NCBI GenBank assembly: GCA_963841705.1
Contig: CAWJDY010000019.1
Coordinates: forward strand, 194,945-258,944
Direction of reading: 5' to 3'
Length of the DNA stretch: 64,000 nucleotides
Source: VAZQ01 sp963841705
Lineage (GTDB): Bacteria > Pseudomonadota > Alphaproteobacteria > Rhizobiales > Xanthobacteraceae
Shown: in pieces, positions 43,433-51,031 of the stretch
How positions within the stretch are numbered: position 1 is the first letter of the stretch
How the letters are laid out: every line of letters starts with the position of its first letter
Notes under the pieces: generated by a model
What the model saw: only the letters and a program-made list of their open reading frames with translations
Told to the model about the DNA's origin: nothing
Databases searched by the model: none
Translations under genes and position numbers: made by a program

Positions 43433-44587
43433 ATGCTCAACCCAACCCTGCTGACGCTACCTGAAGGCAAGACCGACTTCATCCACTGGGACCCAGACGT
43501 GCCTGGCTTTGGCCTGCGCCTGCGGCCCAGCAAGGGCGTTTGGATTGCGCAGTTCCGCATCGGCAAGCAGCAGCGTCGCGATACTATCGGCGACACCCGC
43601 AAGGTCACCTATGCCGCTGCGCTCAAGATAGCCAAGCAGCGGTTCGCCGAGGTTGAGCTCGGCATCGACAGCAAGGCCAAGCAGCGCGAGGCCGCTGAGC
43701 GGTTGACCTTCAAAGCAGTGACCAAGCGCTACCTTATCGACAAGCGCGCGAAGCTACGCACCAGCTCATACAACGCGACCGAGAGATATCTGCTCGACCA
43801 CTGGTCGCCCCTACACAGCCGCCCCATCGACAGCATCAAGCGCAGCGACATTGCAGCCTTACTGCAAGACCTGACGAAGACACGCGGGCGCACGTCGGCA
43901 CAGCGCGCGAGGACAGCCCTCGGCGCAGCATTTGGTTGGGCGATGCGAGAAGGGTTGTGCGAGATCAACCCGGTCATCGCCACCAACGACCCAGGCGAGG
44001 GCATCAAGGCGCGCGACCGTGTGCTCAGCGACGACGAGATACGCACCGTGTGGAACGCGTGTCAGGATGATGCCTTTGGTCGCGTGGTCAGGTTGTTGTT
44101 GTTGACCGGCTGCCGCCGTTGCGAGATAGGCGACTTGCAGTGGTCAGAGATAAACCTCGGCACGCTGCGCATCGATGGCGCGCGCACGAAGAACGGCAAG
44201 ACACTTGAACTACAATTGCCACGGATGGCTATCGACATCCTGGAGGCCACGCCGCGAACCGGCGACTATCTGTTCGGCCCCTTTCGCAGCTGGGGCGCCG
44301 GCAAGGACCGGCTCGACATGTGTATCGCCAGCGGTGTGGGGAATTTCCCCAGTTGGCGACTGCACGACTTGCGGCGAACCATGCGCTCCGGCCTCGGTCG
44401 CCTCGGAGTGCCCCCGCATGTTGCCGAGTTGGCCGTCAACCACGTGAGGAAGGGCGTGCAGGCGGTCTATGACAGGTATCAGTACCAGCCCGAGATAAAG
44501 TCCGCGCTGGCAACGTGGGCCACGCACATCGAGACGGTGCTCTCCGGCGCGACCAATGTCACCGTCACCGCGCTGCGGCGGGCGTGA
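43433..44587 (+). CDS. int: Tyrosine-type phage integrase
   Basis: 384 residues. N-terminal arm-binding DUF4102-like domain with PGFGLRLRPSKGVWIAQFR (about 24-42), core-binding domain, and catalytic domain from about 195. Catalytic residues visible: R in LTGCRRCEI (about 228), lysine in RTKNGK, HxxR in LHDLRRT (311-314), histidine in AVNH (337) and the nucleophile tyrosine in VYDRYQYQ (about 346). It integrates or excises the element. It has a probable start at 43433 behind AAGGGGGAC. Its stop overlaps the next start. Confidence 0.93.
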   Translation: MLNPTLLTLPEGKTDFIHWDPDVPGFGLRLRPSKGVWIAQFRIGKQQRRDTIGDTRKVTYAAALKIAKQRFAEVELGIDSKAKQREAAERLTFKAVTKRYLIDKRAKLRTSSYNATERYLLDHWSPLHSRPIDSIKRSDIAALLQDLTKTRGRTSAQRARTALGAAFGWAMREGLCEINPVIATNDPGEGIKARDRVLSDDEIRTVWNACQDDAFGRVVRLLLLTGCRRCEIGDLQWSEINLGTLRIDGARTKNGKTLELQLPRMAIDILEATPRTGDYLFGPFRSWGAGKDRLDMCIASGVGNFPSWRLHDLRRTMRSGLGRLGVPPHVAELAVNHVRKGVQAVYDRYQYQPEIKSALATWATHIETVLSGATNVTVTALRRA

Positions 44588-45201
44588 GCGTCGTGCCCAG
44601 ATATCTTTCCTTCAAGGAGGCCGTTGGGTTCCTCGCCCTCCGGTTTGCTTGGCACCCCGAGAAAGCAAGGGCCAGCCTGACGGCCGCCTGGAACAACGGC
44701 GACATCCCAGGGACCACCGACGAATATGCAATTCGGCGGGATGGGGATGCTGCTGTCAGGAAAGCCCTAAGCCAACTGGCAATCCCACCTACAGGGGGTG
44801 GACTGCTGGAGATGGAGCGTCTCAAGGCAGAGGTGCGCAAGGAGGCACGCTCAAAATTCATCAGGGCCCAGCCAATAGAGAGGGTCCTGTTCATCGAGGA
44901 AGACCTGCTCCAATTGGCAGAGCGTTTCCAGCCTCCGCAGCTGGAGCAGCCATCCGAGCCGCCACAGATATCAGAACCCAAACCGGAAGCCACGAACCTG
45001 GCCAGCGCGGAGAAAATCAAAGAGATAGTTACGCGCTACCAAGAGCAGCTGGGGGAAGACCGGCCATCCAAAGACAGACTTGATTTGTTTGCTCGTGACA
45101 AATACGGGCTCATCGGACACCGCGATGAGCTGAGAGCTGAATACGACCGGCGATGGCCGAACCAGAGGGGCGGCCGCACCAGGAAAAATTCTGCCAAATA
45201 A
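44584..45201 (+). CDS. Unknown phage-type protein overlapping the integrase
   Basis: 205 residues from a GTG at 44584 that shares GTGA with the integrase stop. It reads SVVPRYLSFKEAVGFLALRF and then a charged, helical protein with a proline/glutamine-rich linker (FQPPQLEQPSEPPQ) near 110-125. The C-terminus is basic (NQRGGRTRKNSAK). I recognise no domain; it may have a DNA-binding role. Its last codons are part of the repeat cluster at 45187. Confidence 0.65.
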   Translation: MSVVPRYLSFKEAVGFLALRFAWHPEKARASLTAAWNNGDIPGTTDEYAIRRDGDAAVRKALSQLAIPPTGGGLLEMERLKAEVRKEARSKFIRAQPIERVLFIEEDLLQLAERFQPPQLEQPSEPPQISEPKPEATNLASAEKIKEIVTRYQEQLGEDRPSKDRLDLFARDKYGLIGHRDELRAEYDRRWPNQRGGRTRKNSAK

Positions 45202-45251
45202 TTCTGCCAAATAAATTCCGCCGCAGAATTGCAGAATTTGACGGCAGAATT
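45187..45251 (+). repeat. Six-copy AATTCTGCC iteron-like cluster
   Basis: Direct copies AATTCTGCCAAAT at 45187-45199 and 45200-45212, then AATTCCGCC at 45214-45222. Inverted half-copies CAGAATT follow at 45224-45230 and 45232-45238, and GGCAGAATT at 45243-45251. So three copies face one way and three the other in 65 A+T-rich bases. Phage P4 replication origins contain repeats in both orientations recognised by the primase-helicase. The primase-helicase here lies 1.7 kb downstream; origin or operator are both possible. Confidence 0.6.
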
Positions 45252-45261
45252 TCGCGAGGCC

Positions 45262-45293
45262 ACCTCTTGCGCATCGAACAACGCGCAGGAGGT
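45262..45293 (+). promoter_or_regulatory. Hairpin that sequesters the Shine-Dalgarno of the AlpA-like gene
   Basis: ACCTCTTGCGC (45262-45272) pairs with GCGCAGGAGGT (45283-45293), 10 Watson-Crick pairs and one G-U, loop of 10. The second arm contains AGGAGGT, the ribosome-binding site for the ATG at 45299. Translation of the regulator would need this stem to open. Confidence 0.6.
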
Positions 45294-45298
45294 GTTCA

Positions 45299-45505
45299 AT
45301 GGCCCGCGACGACGACGATGATGACCAGGTCCTAACCTGGTTTGAGTGGCTCAAGCTCAACACGCTGAGCGAAGACACGGGGCGCCGGCTGCGAGCATCA
45401 GGACAGGGGCCGCGGTTTGTCCGGCTCTCCGACCGCCGCATCGGTGTCACCCGCGCTGAGAACCGTCGATGGCTCCGTAGCCGGATGATGGAGACCGTCG
45501 CTTAA
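45299..45505 (+). CDS. AlpA-like/excisionase-type small DNA-binding protein
   Basis: 68 residues. An acidic start (MARDDDDDDQ) is followed by WFEWLKLNTLSEDTGRRLRASG and PRFVRLSDRRIGVTRAENRRWLRSR, the pattern of AlpA/MerR-like helix-turn-helix proteins that control integrase and excision in satellites and prophages. Its SD AGGAGGT is strong but buried in a hairpin. A terminator follows. Confidence 0.7.
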   Translation: MARDDDDDDQVLTWFEWLKLNTLSEDTGRRLRASGQGPRFVRLSDRRIGVTRAENRRWLRSRMMETVA

Positions 45506-45508
45506 AGG

Positions 45509-45545
45509 AAACGCCCGGGATGAGACATTGCCCGGGCGTTTCGCT
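45509..45545 (+). terminator. Rho-independent terminator
   Basis: Perfect 11-bp stem AAACGCCCGGG (45509-45519) / CCCGGGCGTTT (45531-45541), followed by TCGCTTTTC. It starts 4 bases after the AlpA-like stop. Confidence 0.85.
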
Positions 45546-45661
45546 TTTCAAGGGCGCGGTCATCGGTAGACGGCACCAAGGCCCATCACGCCACGCGGTG
45601 CTTCCGGCTCGACCCCGGACGCGTCCACCAAACCACAGCATCCCGGAGGGACGGGAACGCA

Positions 45662-45889
45662 ATGTCACAAATATCCAAGCTTGCAGCCGAACGCAAGCCA
45701 CCAAATCCTAACCGCCATCTGCTGACCGTGTTCTCGGGTCGCGCCGTGCTCGGCTTTCTAATCCGCCGCGGCCCGGCTGGAACCGAAGCTTACAACCAGA
45801 ACGACCAGTCGCTCGGGTTGTTCGAGAACGACGACATTGCCGCGAACGCCGTCTACCGCGCCAGCCAGCAAGGGGGTGCTGCACCATGA
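45662..45889 (+). CDS. Small hypothetical phage-type protein
   Basis: 75 residues; FSGRAVLGFLIRRGPAGTEAYNQNDQSLGLFENDDIAANAVYRAS resembles short proteins recurring in Hyphomicrobiales prophages that have no assigned function. GGAGGGACGGGAACGCA precedes the ATG at 45662. Its stop TGA overlaps the start of the next gene (ATGA), so the two are translationally coupled. Confidence 0.65.
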   Translation: MSQISKLAAERKPPNPNRHLLTVFSGRAVLGFLIRRGPAGTEAYNQNDQSLGLFENDDIAANAVYRASQQGGAAP

Positions 45890-46644
45890 CCGCGAAGCAC
45901 CGTAAGTGCATCTCCTGGCGCAAGGCGATCGAGCTGATGCGGCGGCCCGATGTCCGCATGATCAAGCAACAGACCGCGTTGGGCACCGACTACTACGTTG
46001 TGCCTGGCGGGTTGGTCGAGCCGGAAACGGCAAAGCGGATAATGGAGCATCCGCAAATCGCAGCTGGCAAAGACGGGCTGTTTCCGGGCCATGACCAGAC
46101 CTGGAAACACATCCACGATACCGCTGCGAGCATCACCATTGAGCACGACACCGCGACCGATATCGTCGGCATCGTCGTCAAGCTCGACCGCGATTGCGAC
46201 CGCGTGAAGCCTTGTTGCAGCAACACCGCCGTCATCACCGCCGGCACCGAACAGCATGCCGCCGGGCTTCGGTGTGCGAGCTGCAACAGACATCGCGGTT
46301 GGCTGACGCGCGAAACTCTCTCGTTCATCGGCAAAACGCTTGCTCGGTTTGGCGCACCGAGCGAGCCGATCACCGTGCGCCAACAACAGAAGGAGGCCAG
46401 CATGGCTTTCGAACAGCGACCAAACAGCGGCGCGCTCTTCAAGGACGACAAGAAGAGCAAGCCGAGTGACCGCGACTACAGCGGCTCGATCAAGACCGAA
46501 GACACCGAGTATTGGCTCAGCGGCTGGATCAAAGAAACCAAGAACGGCCAGAAGTATTTGAGCCTCGCGCTCAAGCCGAAGATCGAGCGACCCGACGAGC
46601 GTCCGTTGCGGGAAGCAATGGGCGGAGATGCGGTGCCGTTCTAA
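45886..46644 (+). CDS. Unknown phage protein composed of three modules
   Basis: 252 residues. Module 1 (about 1-85) ISWRKAIELMRRPDVRMIKQ and DYYVVPGGLVEPETAKRIM. Module 2 (about 100-160) has a cysteine-bearing segment, CSNTAVITAGTEQHAAGLRC and ASCNRHRGWL, resembling a small zinc-like phage protein. Module 3 (about 175-252) MAFEQRPNSGALFKDDKKSK, EYWLSGWIKETKNGQKYLSL, like separate single-stranded-DNA or DUF736-like proteins. In related phages modules 2 and 3 are, as I recall, usually separate genes; an internal ATG at 46402 begins module 3 and may be a second start. Confidence 0.65.
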   Translation: MTAKHRKCISWRKAIELMRRPDVRMIKQQTALGTDYYVVPGGLVEPETAKRIMEHPQIAAGKDGLFPGHDQTWKHIHDTAASITIEHDTATDIVGIVVKLDRDCDRVKPCCSNTAVITAGTEQHAAGLRCASCNRHRGWLTRETLSFIGKTLARFGAPSEPITVRQQQKEASMAFEQRPNSGALFKDDKKSKPSDRDYSGSIKTEDTEYWLSGWIKETKNGQKYLSLALKPKIERPDERPLREAMGGDAVPF

Positions 46645-46653
46645 CAACAAGCG

Positions 46654-46680
46654 AGAAAGGCCCAAACGGGCCTTTCTTGC
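46654..46680 (+). terminator. Terminator-like hairpin
   Basis: AGAAAGGCCC (46654-46663) / GGGCCTTTCT (46668-46677), perfect 10-bp stem with AAAC loop, followed by TGC rather than a T-run. It ends the upstream gene group. Confidence 0.7.
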
Positions 46681-46689
46681 ACTCCGCTG

Positions 46690-46708
46690 TGGTACTCGTA
46701 GAGTACCA
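46690..46708. promoter_or_regulatory. Perfect inverted repeat before the HNH gene
   Basis: TGGTACTC-GTA-GAGTACCA, 8-bp arms with a 3-base spacer, 22 bases before the HNH start. An operator is the likely reading. Confidence 0.5.
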
Positions 46709-46730
46709 AACAACACGCCGAAACTGTACA

Positions 46731-46952
46731 ATGAACCGGGCCGAATACGACCGATACTTGAGATCAGATAAGTGGCGCGATCTGCGAGAGCTTGTGCTGC
46801 AACGCGCTGGTGGGATCTGTGAAGGTTGTGGCCGGAGGCGGGCAATTCAAGTTCATCACCTCACTTATCAGCACGCCGGTGCTGAGTTCTTGTGGGAGCT
46901 GCGCGCGATTTGCGGCAGCTGCCACAAGCGCATCCACGAGATCAAGTCATGA
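46731..46952 (+). CDS. HNH endonuclease-like protein
   Basis: 73 residues. CEGCGRRRAIQVHHLTYQHAG and LRAICGSCHKRIHE give two CxxC pairs that bind zinc and the H-H-N/H core of small HNH nucleases. Such genes near terminase are needed for DNA cleavage in packaging of some phages. Its stop overlaps the primase start (ATGA), so the two are coupled. Confidence 0.82.
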   Translation: MNRAEYDRYLRSDKWRDLRELVLQRAGGICEGCGRRRAIQVHHLTYQHAGAEFLWELRAICGSCHKRIHEIKS

Positions 46953-49294
46953 CTGAAGCCGCCGTACTCACCCCCGACCTTGACCAGATCGAGATATTTG
47001 TAGACGGGCTCTTTCGTCACGCCGGCAACCGCGGGTTCGTGTCGCTGCGCGCTTTCCATGACAACGGTTCCAACAAAGCTTTTCGCATTACCGCGGTCCC
47101 GCTGTCGCTCGGGCTAAAGGCGCTGACCAACACCGCCTATGAGCTCGCGGGCGAAGCTGCCAATTATATTACCACCCCGATCGTGTTCTGTCCGCCGATC
47201 GCTGGTTTTGCGATCGCTGAGCACGCCAGGGAGCAGGATACGATCGAGGGCTATGCATTGTCGATCGAGTGCGATCAGAACCCGAGCAAGGCAATTGCGG
47301 TGCTAGAGCAGATCATCGGCCCGGCCACGATTACGGTCGCGAGTGGCGGCAAGTGGGTGAACCCGCAGACTGGCGCGACCGAAGACAAGCTGCACGGGCA
47401 CTGGCGGTTGGCTGTACCGGCGCGCGATGAGGCTCTGGCTAAGCTGAAGAAGGCGCGGGCGTTGGCGGCTGGCATCGCCGGGGGTGATCCATCCAACAAG
47501 CCGGTGTGTCATCCAATTCGCTGGCCAGGTTCATGGCACCGCAAGAGCGAGCCGCGGTTGTGCAGTATCGTCGAGCAGCGGCCGGACAGCGAGATCGACC
47601 TCGATACCGCGCTCGCGTCGCTCGAGACCTTCGCCCCGAGAATGTCGAACGGCAAAGGGGGCAGCTCGAACGGCGCCGGGCACGATTGGGCGGAGATGAT
47701 TAAGGGAGTGCTCGCGGCAGAGAATTACCACGAGGCGTTAGTTGTACTCGCGGCCAAGCTGATCGGTTCCGGCGTGTCGAGCGACATAGCAACGGCGATC
47801 CTGCGCGGGCTCATGGAGAGCAGCGTAGGCGCGCGTGATGCACGCTGGCAGCAGCGGTTTGACGATATCCCGCGCGCGGTCTCGAGCGCGTGGAAGAAAT
47901 ACGCTGTGCCGCGCGAGGAAGAGGCTGCACAGCCGGACGACGCTGCGGCGCATCTGACCGAAGATGCATTGGCCCTGCGGTTCTCGGAGCTGTTCGCGGA
48001 CAGGCTTCGCTATATCGCCCTCAAGGGCAAGTGGCAGGATTGGGACGGATCACGTTGGTACGGGGAGGAGACCAACCTTGCCTTTGATCGAGCGCGAACC
48101 GTCTGCCGCGACGCGTCGCGAGGATGTAACGGAAGACCGCCAAGTTCAATCCTTACCGCAAAGACCGTTGCCGCAGTCGAGCGGCTGGCAAAGGCGGACC
48201 GGCGCCACGCCACGACCCTCGAGCAGTGGGATGCAGACGACTACTTGCTCAACGCCATTGGGGAAACAATCGATCTGCAATCCGGGATTGGCCATGCGCC
48301 GGATCCAAACGACTACATCACGAAGATCGCGGCGTGCCGTGTAGCTCCGCCCGGAACACCGCATCCGGTGTGGACCGCGTTCCTCGAGCGCGTTGCCCCC
48401 GACCCCGAGTTGCGCGGTTTCCTTCAGCGCTATGCCGGCTATTGCCTAAGCGGCGACACCGATGAGCACAAGTTCATCTTCGCCTATGGCACCGGGGCCA
48501 ACGGCAAGAGCACGTACATCAACACGCTTGCCGGCATCATGAACGACTACGCCACGATCGCGGATGTCGGCACCTTCATTGCCTCCAACACCGAGCGTCA
48601 CCCTACCGACGTGGCCAAGCTGCACGGCTATCGACTGGTCGTGGCACAAGAGACCGAGAAGGGGCGGCAATGGAACGAGACCAAGATCAAAACCATGACC
48701 GGCGGTGACAAGATGACGGCGCGGTTTATGCGCTGTGACTTCTTCGACTTCGTGCCGAAGTTCAAGCTGTTCATCACTGGCAACCACAAGCCGAAGCTCG
48801 AGAACGTGGATACGGCAATGCGCCGCCGGCTGTTGCTGGTGCCGTTTACCGTGCAGATCCCGGTTGAGGAGCGCGACCTCGACTTACCGACCAAGCTCAA
48901 AGCCGAATGGCCGGCGATCCTGCGATGGATGCTCGAGGGCTACGCGGAGTGGCAGCGTATCGGGCTCGCAGCGCCCGCGGTCGTCGCCGAGGCCACCGAA
49001 GAGTATTTCGACGACCAGGACACCATCAAGCAATGGCTCGAGGACTGCACCGAAGACGGCGGTCCCTTTGGTTTCACCAAGAGCGGCCAACTGTTCGCGT
49101 CCTGGAAGCAATGGTGCGACAGGCACGGCATCCAAGTCGGGAGCGAACGCGCCCTCTCCGACACGCTCACAGATCGTGGCTTCAGCAGGAAGAAAGGCGC
49201 CAAGGGGGCGCGGGGTTTCAAGGGTATCGCGATCAAGCGCGCCCCGGCAGACACCGCCACAGAGGCCGCAGAGGAGGAGAGTTATCCACGATGA
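46949..49294 (+). CDS. P4/D5-type primase-helicase
   Basis: 781 residues. N-terminal RepB/primase-like domain with YALSIECDQNPSKA (about 102-115), IPxxSGGKW (SGGKWVNPQ) and HGHWRLAVP (about 149-157). Then a D5_N domain (FLERVAPDPELRGFLQRYAGYCLSG) and SF3 helicase with Walker A FAYGTGANGKST (about 511-522), a helix with VAQETEKGRQW as Walker B-like area, and FITGNHKP sensor. It ends with a VP-type C-terminal DNA-binding part. It primes and unwinds element DNA, probably from a nearby origin. Confidence 0.92.
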   Translation: MTEAAVLTPDLDQIEIFVDGLFRHAGNRGFVSLRAFHDNGSNKAFRITAVPLSLGLKALTNTAYELAGEAANYITTPIVFCPPIAGFAIAEHAREQDTIEGYALSIECDQNPSKAIAVLEQIIGPATITVASGGKWVNPQTGATEDKLHGHWRLAVPARDEALAKLKKARALAAGIAGGDPSNKPVCHPIRWPGSWHRKSEPRLCSIVEQRPDSEIDLDTALASLETFAPRMSNGKGGSSNGAGHDWAEMIKGVLAAENYHEALVVLAAKLIGSGVSSDIATAILRGLMESSVGARDARWQQRFDDIPRAVSSAWKKYAVPREEEAAQPDDAAAHLTEDALALRFSELFADRLRYIALKGKWQDWDGSRWYGEETNLAFDRARTVCRDASRGCNGRPPSSILTAKTVAAVERLAKADRRHATTLEQWDADDYLLNAIGETIDLQSGIGHAPDPNDYITKIAACRVAPPGTPHPVWTAFLERVAPDPELRGFLQRYAGYCLSGDTDEHKFIFAYGTGANGKSTYINTLAGIMNDYATIADVGTFIASNTERHPTDVAKLHGYRLVVAQETEKGRQWNETKIKTMTGGDKMTARFMRCDFFDFVPKFKLFITGNHKPKLENVDTAMRRRLLLVPFTVQIPVEERDLDLPTKLKAEWPAILRWMLEGYAEWQRIGLAAPAVVAEATEEYFDDQDTIKQWLEDCTEDGGPFGFTKSGQLFASWKQWCDRHGIQVGSERALSDTLTDRGFSRKKGAKGARGFKGIAIKRAPADTATEAAEEESYPR

Positions 49295-49383
49295 CCACCG
49301 AGCTGGAAGAGAGTACCCCTCTGGGCTGTCGGCAGGATCGGCAGAAGGTGGGTGGCACAGGGTGGCGCAGCCTCCGGTTATGA
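49291..49383 (+). CDS. Possible tiny reading frame overlapping the primase stop
   Basis: 30 codons (MTTELEESTPLGC ...) beginning in the ATGA of the primase stop. It overlaps the repeats at 49350. No similarity recognised; it may be a coupled small protein or chance. Confidence 0.2.
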   Translation: MTTELEESTPLGCRQDRQKVGGTGWRSLRL

Positions 49384-49536
49384 CCGTATCGCGCGCGCGC
49401 GCGCAGAAGCGATAGACGGTCAAAAGCGTTTCCTACGCCACCCTACGCCACCCGCGGCGCTGCGGGGGGCCTCCGCGGTCCATGCAACACTCTATGTCGA
49501 AACTCCGCGATCCATGCAACACTGTATATCGAAAGA
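49350..49536. repeat. Repeat-dense region after the primase (possible second origin element)
   Basis: Two tandem 10-mers GGGTGGCACA / GGGTGGCGCA (49350-49369) face two inverted ones TACGCCACCC x2 (49434-49453). A 15-base alternating CG run lies at 49390-49404. Then two 32-bp tandem units at 49473-49504 and 49505-49536 (CCGCGgTCCATGCAACACTcTATgTCGAAA-type) follow. No gene fits; origin, termination or promoter function is possible. Confidence 0.5.
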
Positions 49537-50371
49537 TACACCCATGCTGGCCGCGGGATTTCCCCGCTGCTCGCGGCTGCTGCTGATGGCAAAGCTATCG
49601 ATGCCTACTCCATCTCAACTGCCTCTCGCGCCTCGCCTTCCCGCACACGGGAGCGCAGCGCATCGGTATGGTGCAGAGCATGAGATAGGTATCCGGGAAC
49701 CTTCACAAGGTTCCCCTTTGCCCCGCACATTCTGGTGCCACAGGTTACGCTGCGGCCATTGCCCCTGACATTGCTGGCGAAATGGGCCTAGCTAGTCCGC
49801 GCATGACCGCTGGGAAGCGGCTGGGAAGCAGCCGGGCTCGATTGCACCTCGGCAGACGATCGTGGTGACGTTCGCTCTAACTGCTGCTGCTGTTGCTGGG
49901 GAATGCGCCCCTGCTGCTGCTGCTATCGCGGTTCGGGGCAACGTCGGGGCAACGGGCGCCGCGGTTCGGGGCTCTGACGGCCTGGCCCCTCGACCTCGGC
50001 GAGCCGGGCGAAATGCCCCTCGCGCTTGGATCTCGCGGGCTCTCCTCAATCAGCGGGTCCCATCAGGCCGGTGGGGGTGGGCGTACCCAGCAAACTCGCG
50101 CAGAATTATCAGATCGACGTCCGAGCTTGGCACACGGCGGCGGTCCAGAAATCCGTCTTCGGGGAGCCGCAGGCGAGCGGCGGCGGCCGGCCTGAAATTC
50201 ATGGCCCTCCTCTGACTTACAAATACCCGCCCATCGCGTTTTCGCTCCGGGCCGCCACCACACCACCCCGGGCCCTGTCCGCGAACGCACCCCCAAGGGC
50301 TTGTGGAACCCGGCTTGACGCACGCATATCCGCGCTGCATATGAATGCCATGCCTCGGGGAGGGTAATCCA
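49537..50371. other. Region without a convincing gene
   Basis: 835 bases with low-complexity CTG runs (about 49880-49930) and repeated CGGTTCGGGGC. At 49811-49818 and 49822-49830 lies TGGGAAGC / TGGGAAGCA, period 11, the reverse complement of the end motifs. Possible proteins in all frames are arginine-rich or glycine-rich and look like shadows. Confidence 0.5.
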
Positions 50372-50788
50372 TTGGAAATCGTGGCGAAGCTCAGCAGCGC
50401 CAAGGCGTACGATCAATTGATAGATGCCTTCCGCGCCCGGATGGCCGCGCTGGAGACTACCGGCGAAACCGTGGATCACGTCTCGGGCTCCCCGGTCGGT
50501 TACACCACTAAGATCATGGCGCGGGTCCGCAACCTTGGGCGCTGCTCCTTGCCGGCGCTCCTCTGCACCCTCGGCTTGCAGATCGTGCTGGTAGAGGATC
50601 CAGAGTTCGACGCCATTCGCAAGCGGCTCAAGCGGTCCACTCACCGGCGCTGGTTCACCCGCCCACCGCCACCCAGTTGCCGCCAAAGCCCGAGGCGGTC
50701 ACGCTTCTCGATCCGCACCCGATGGGCTCGGATCCAGGGCCGCACCGGCATGGCGTTTCCATCAGCGGCGCTGCTCGGGCCCGAATAG
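50372..50788 (+). CDS. Small helix-turn-helix-like phage protein
   Basis: 138 residues from TTG at 50372, which follows GGGGAGGG at good spacing. SSAKAYDQLIDAFRARMAAL, VDHVSGSPVGYTTKIMARVRNLGRCSLPALLCTLGLQIVLVEDPE resembles small proteins frequent in Hyphomicrobiales prophages in which this segment looks like a Cro/C1-type HTH. The C-terminal third is basic and arginine/proline-rich and may be over-extended. Confidence 0.6.
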   Translation: MEIVAKLSSAKAYDQLIDAFRARMAALETTGETVDHVSGSPVGYTTKIMARVRNLGRCSLPALLCTLGLQIVLVEDPEFDAIRKRLKRSTHRRWFTRPPPPSCRQSPRRSRFSIRTRWARIQGRTGMAFPSAALLGPE

Positions 50789-50888
50789 AAAAAGGCCCGG
50801 ATCTGCTAGGCCGTGTACTCATAAATCGCGATTGCTTCGGCAATCGCTGGCTGCCGCAAACGACGTGTGCGAATTGCGCTTGATGCTT

Positions 50889-50966
50889 TCAGGCGATTTT
50901 CTGACGCCGTCGCCACCAGGCGAGAAGACCACCGCTCGCCAAGATCAGGCCAGGAAGGCCAGCACT
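50889..50966 (-). pseudogene. Remnant of a PEP-CTERM-like sorting signal
   Basis: On the minus strand a short frame reads AGLPGLILASGGLLAWWRRRQK and ends IA-stop, the typical transmembrane plus arginine tail of a C-terminal sorting signal. An in-frame stop lies just upstream (TAG), so no gene body remains. It adjoins the intact signal-bearing gene at 51032 and looks like a decayed duplicate. Confidence 0.55.
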
Positions 50967-51031
50967 CCTCAAGCAAACGGCTGGCTACCACATGGCCAGC
51001 ACGCTCAGCGTCGATCAAACCTTACGGGGTT

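Noticed and set aside
45187..45251. Repeat cluster considered as a CRISPR array
   Set aside because: Units are 9-14 bases, some inverted, and no spacers of constant length exist.
49862..50215. Plus-strand 117-codon frame with CTG-run
   Set aside because: Alanine/arginine low-complexity protein, no ribosome-binding site, no similarity recognised.
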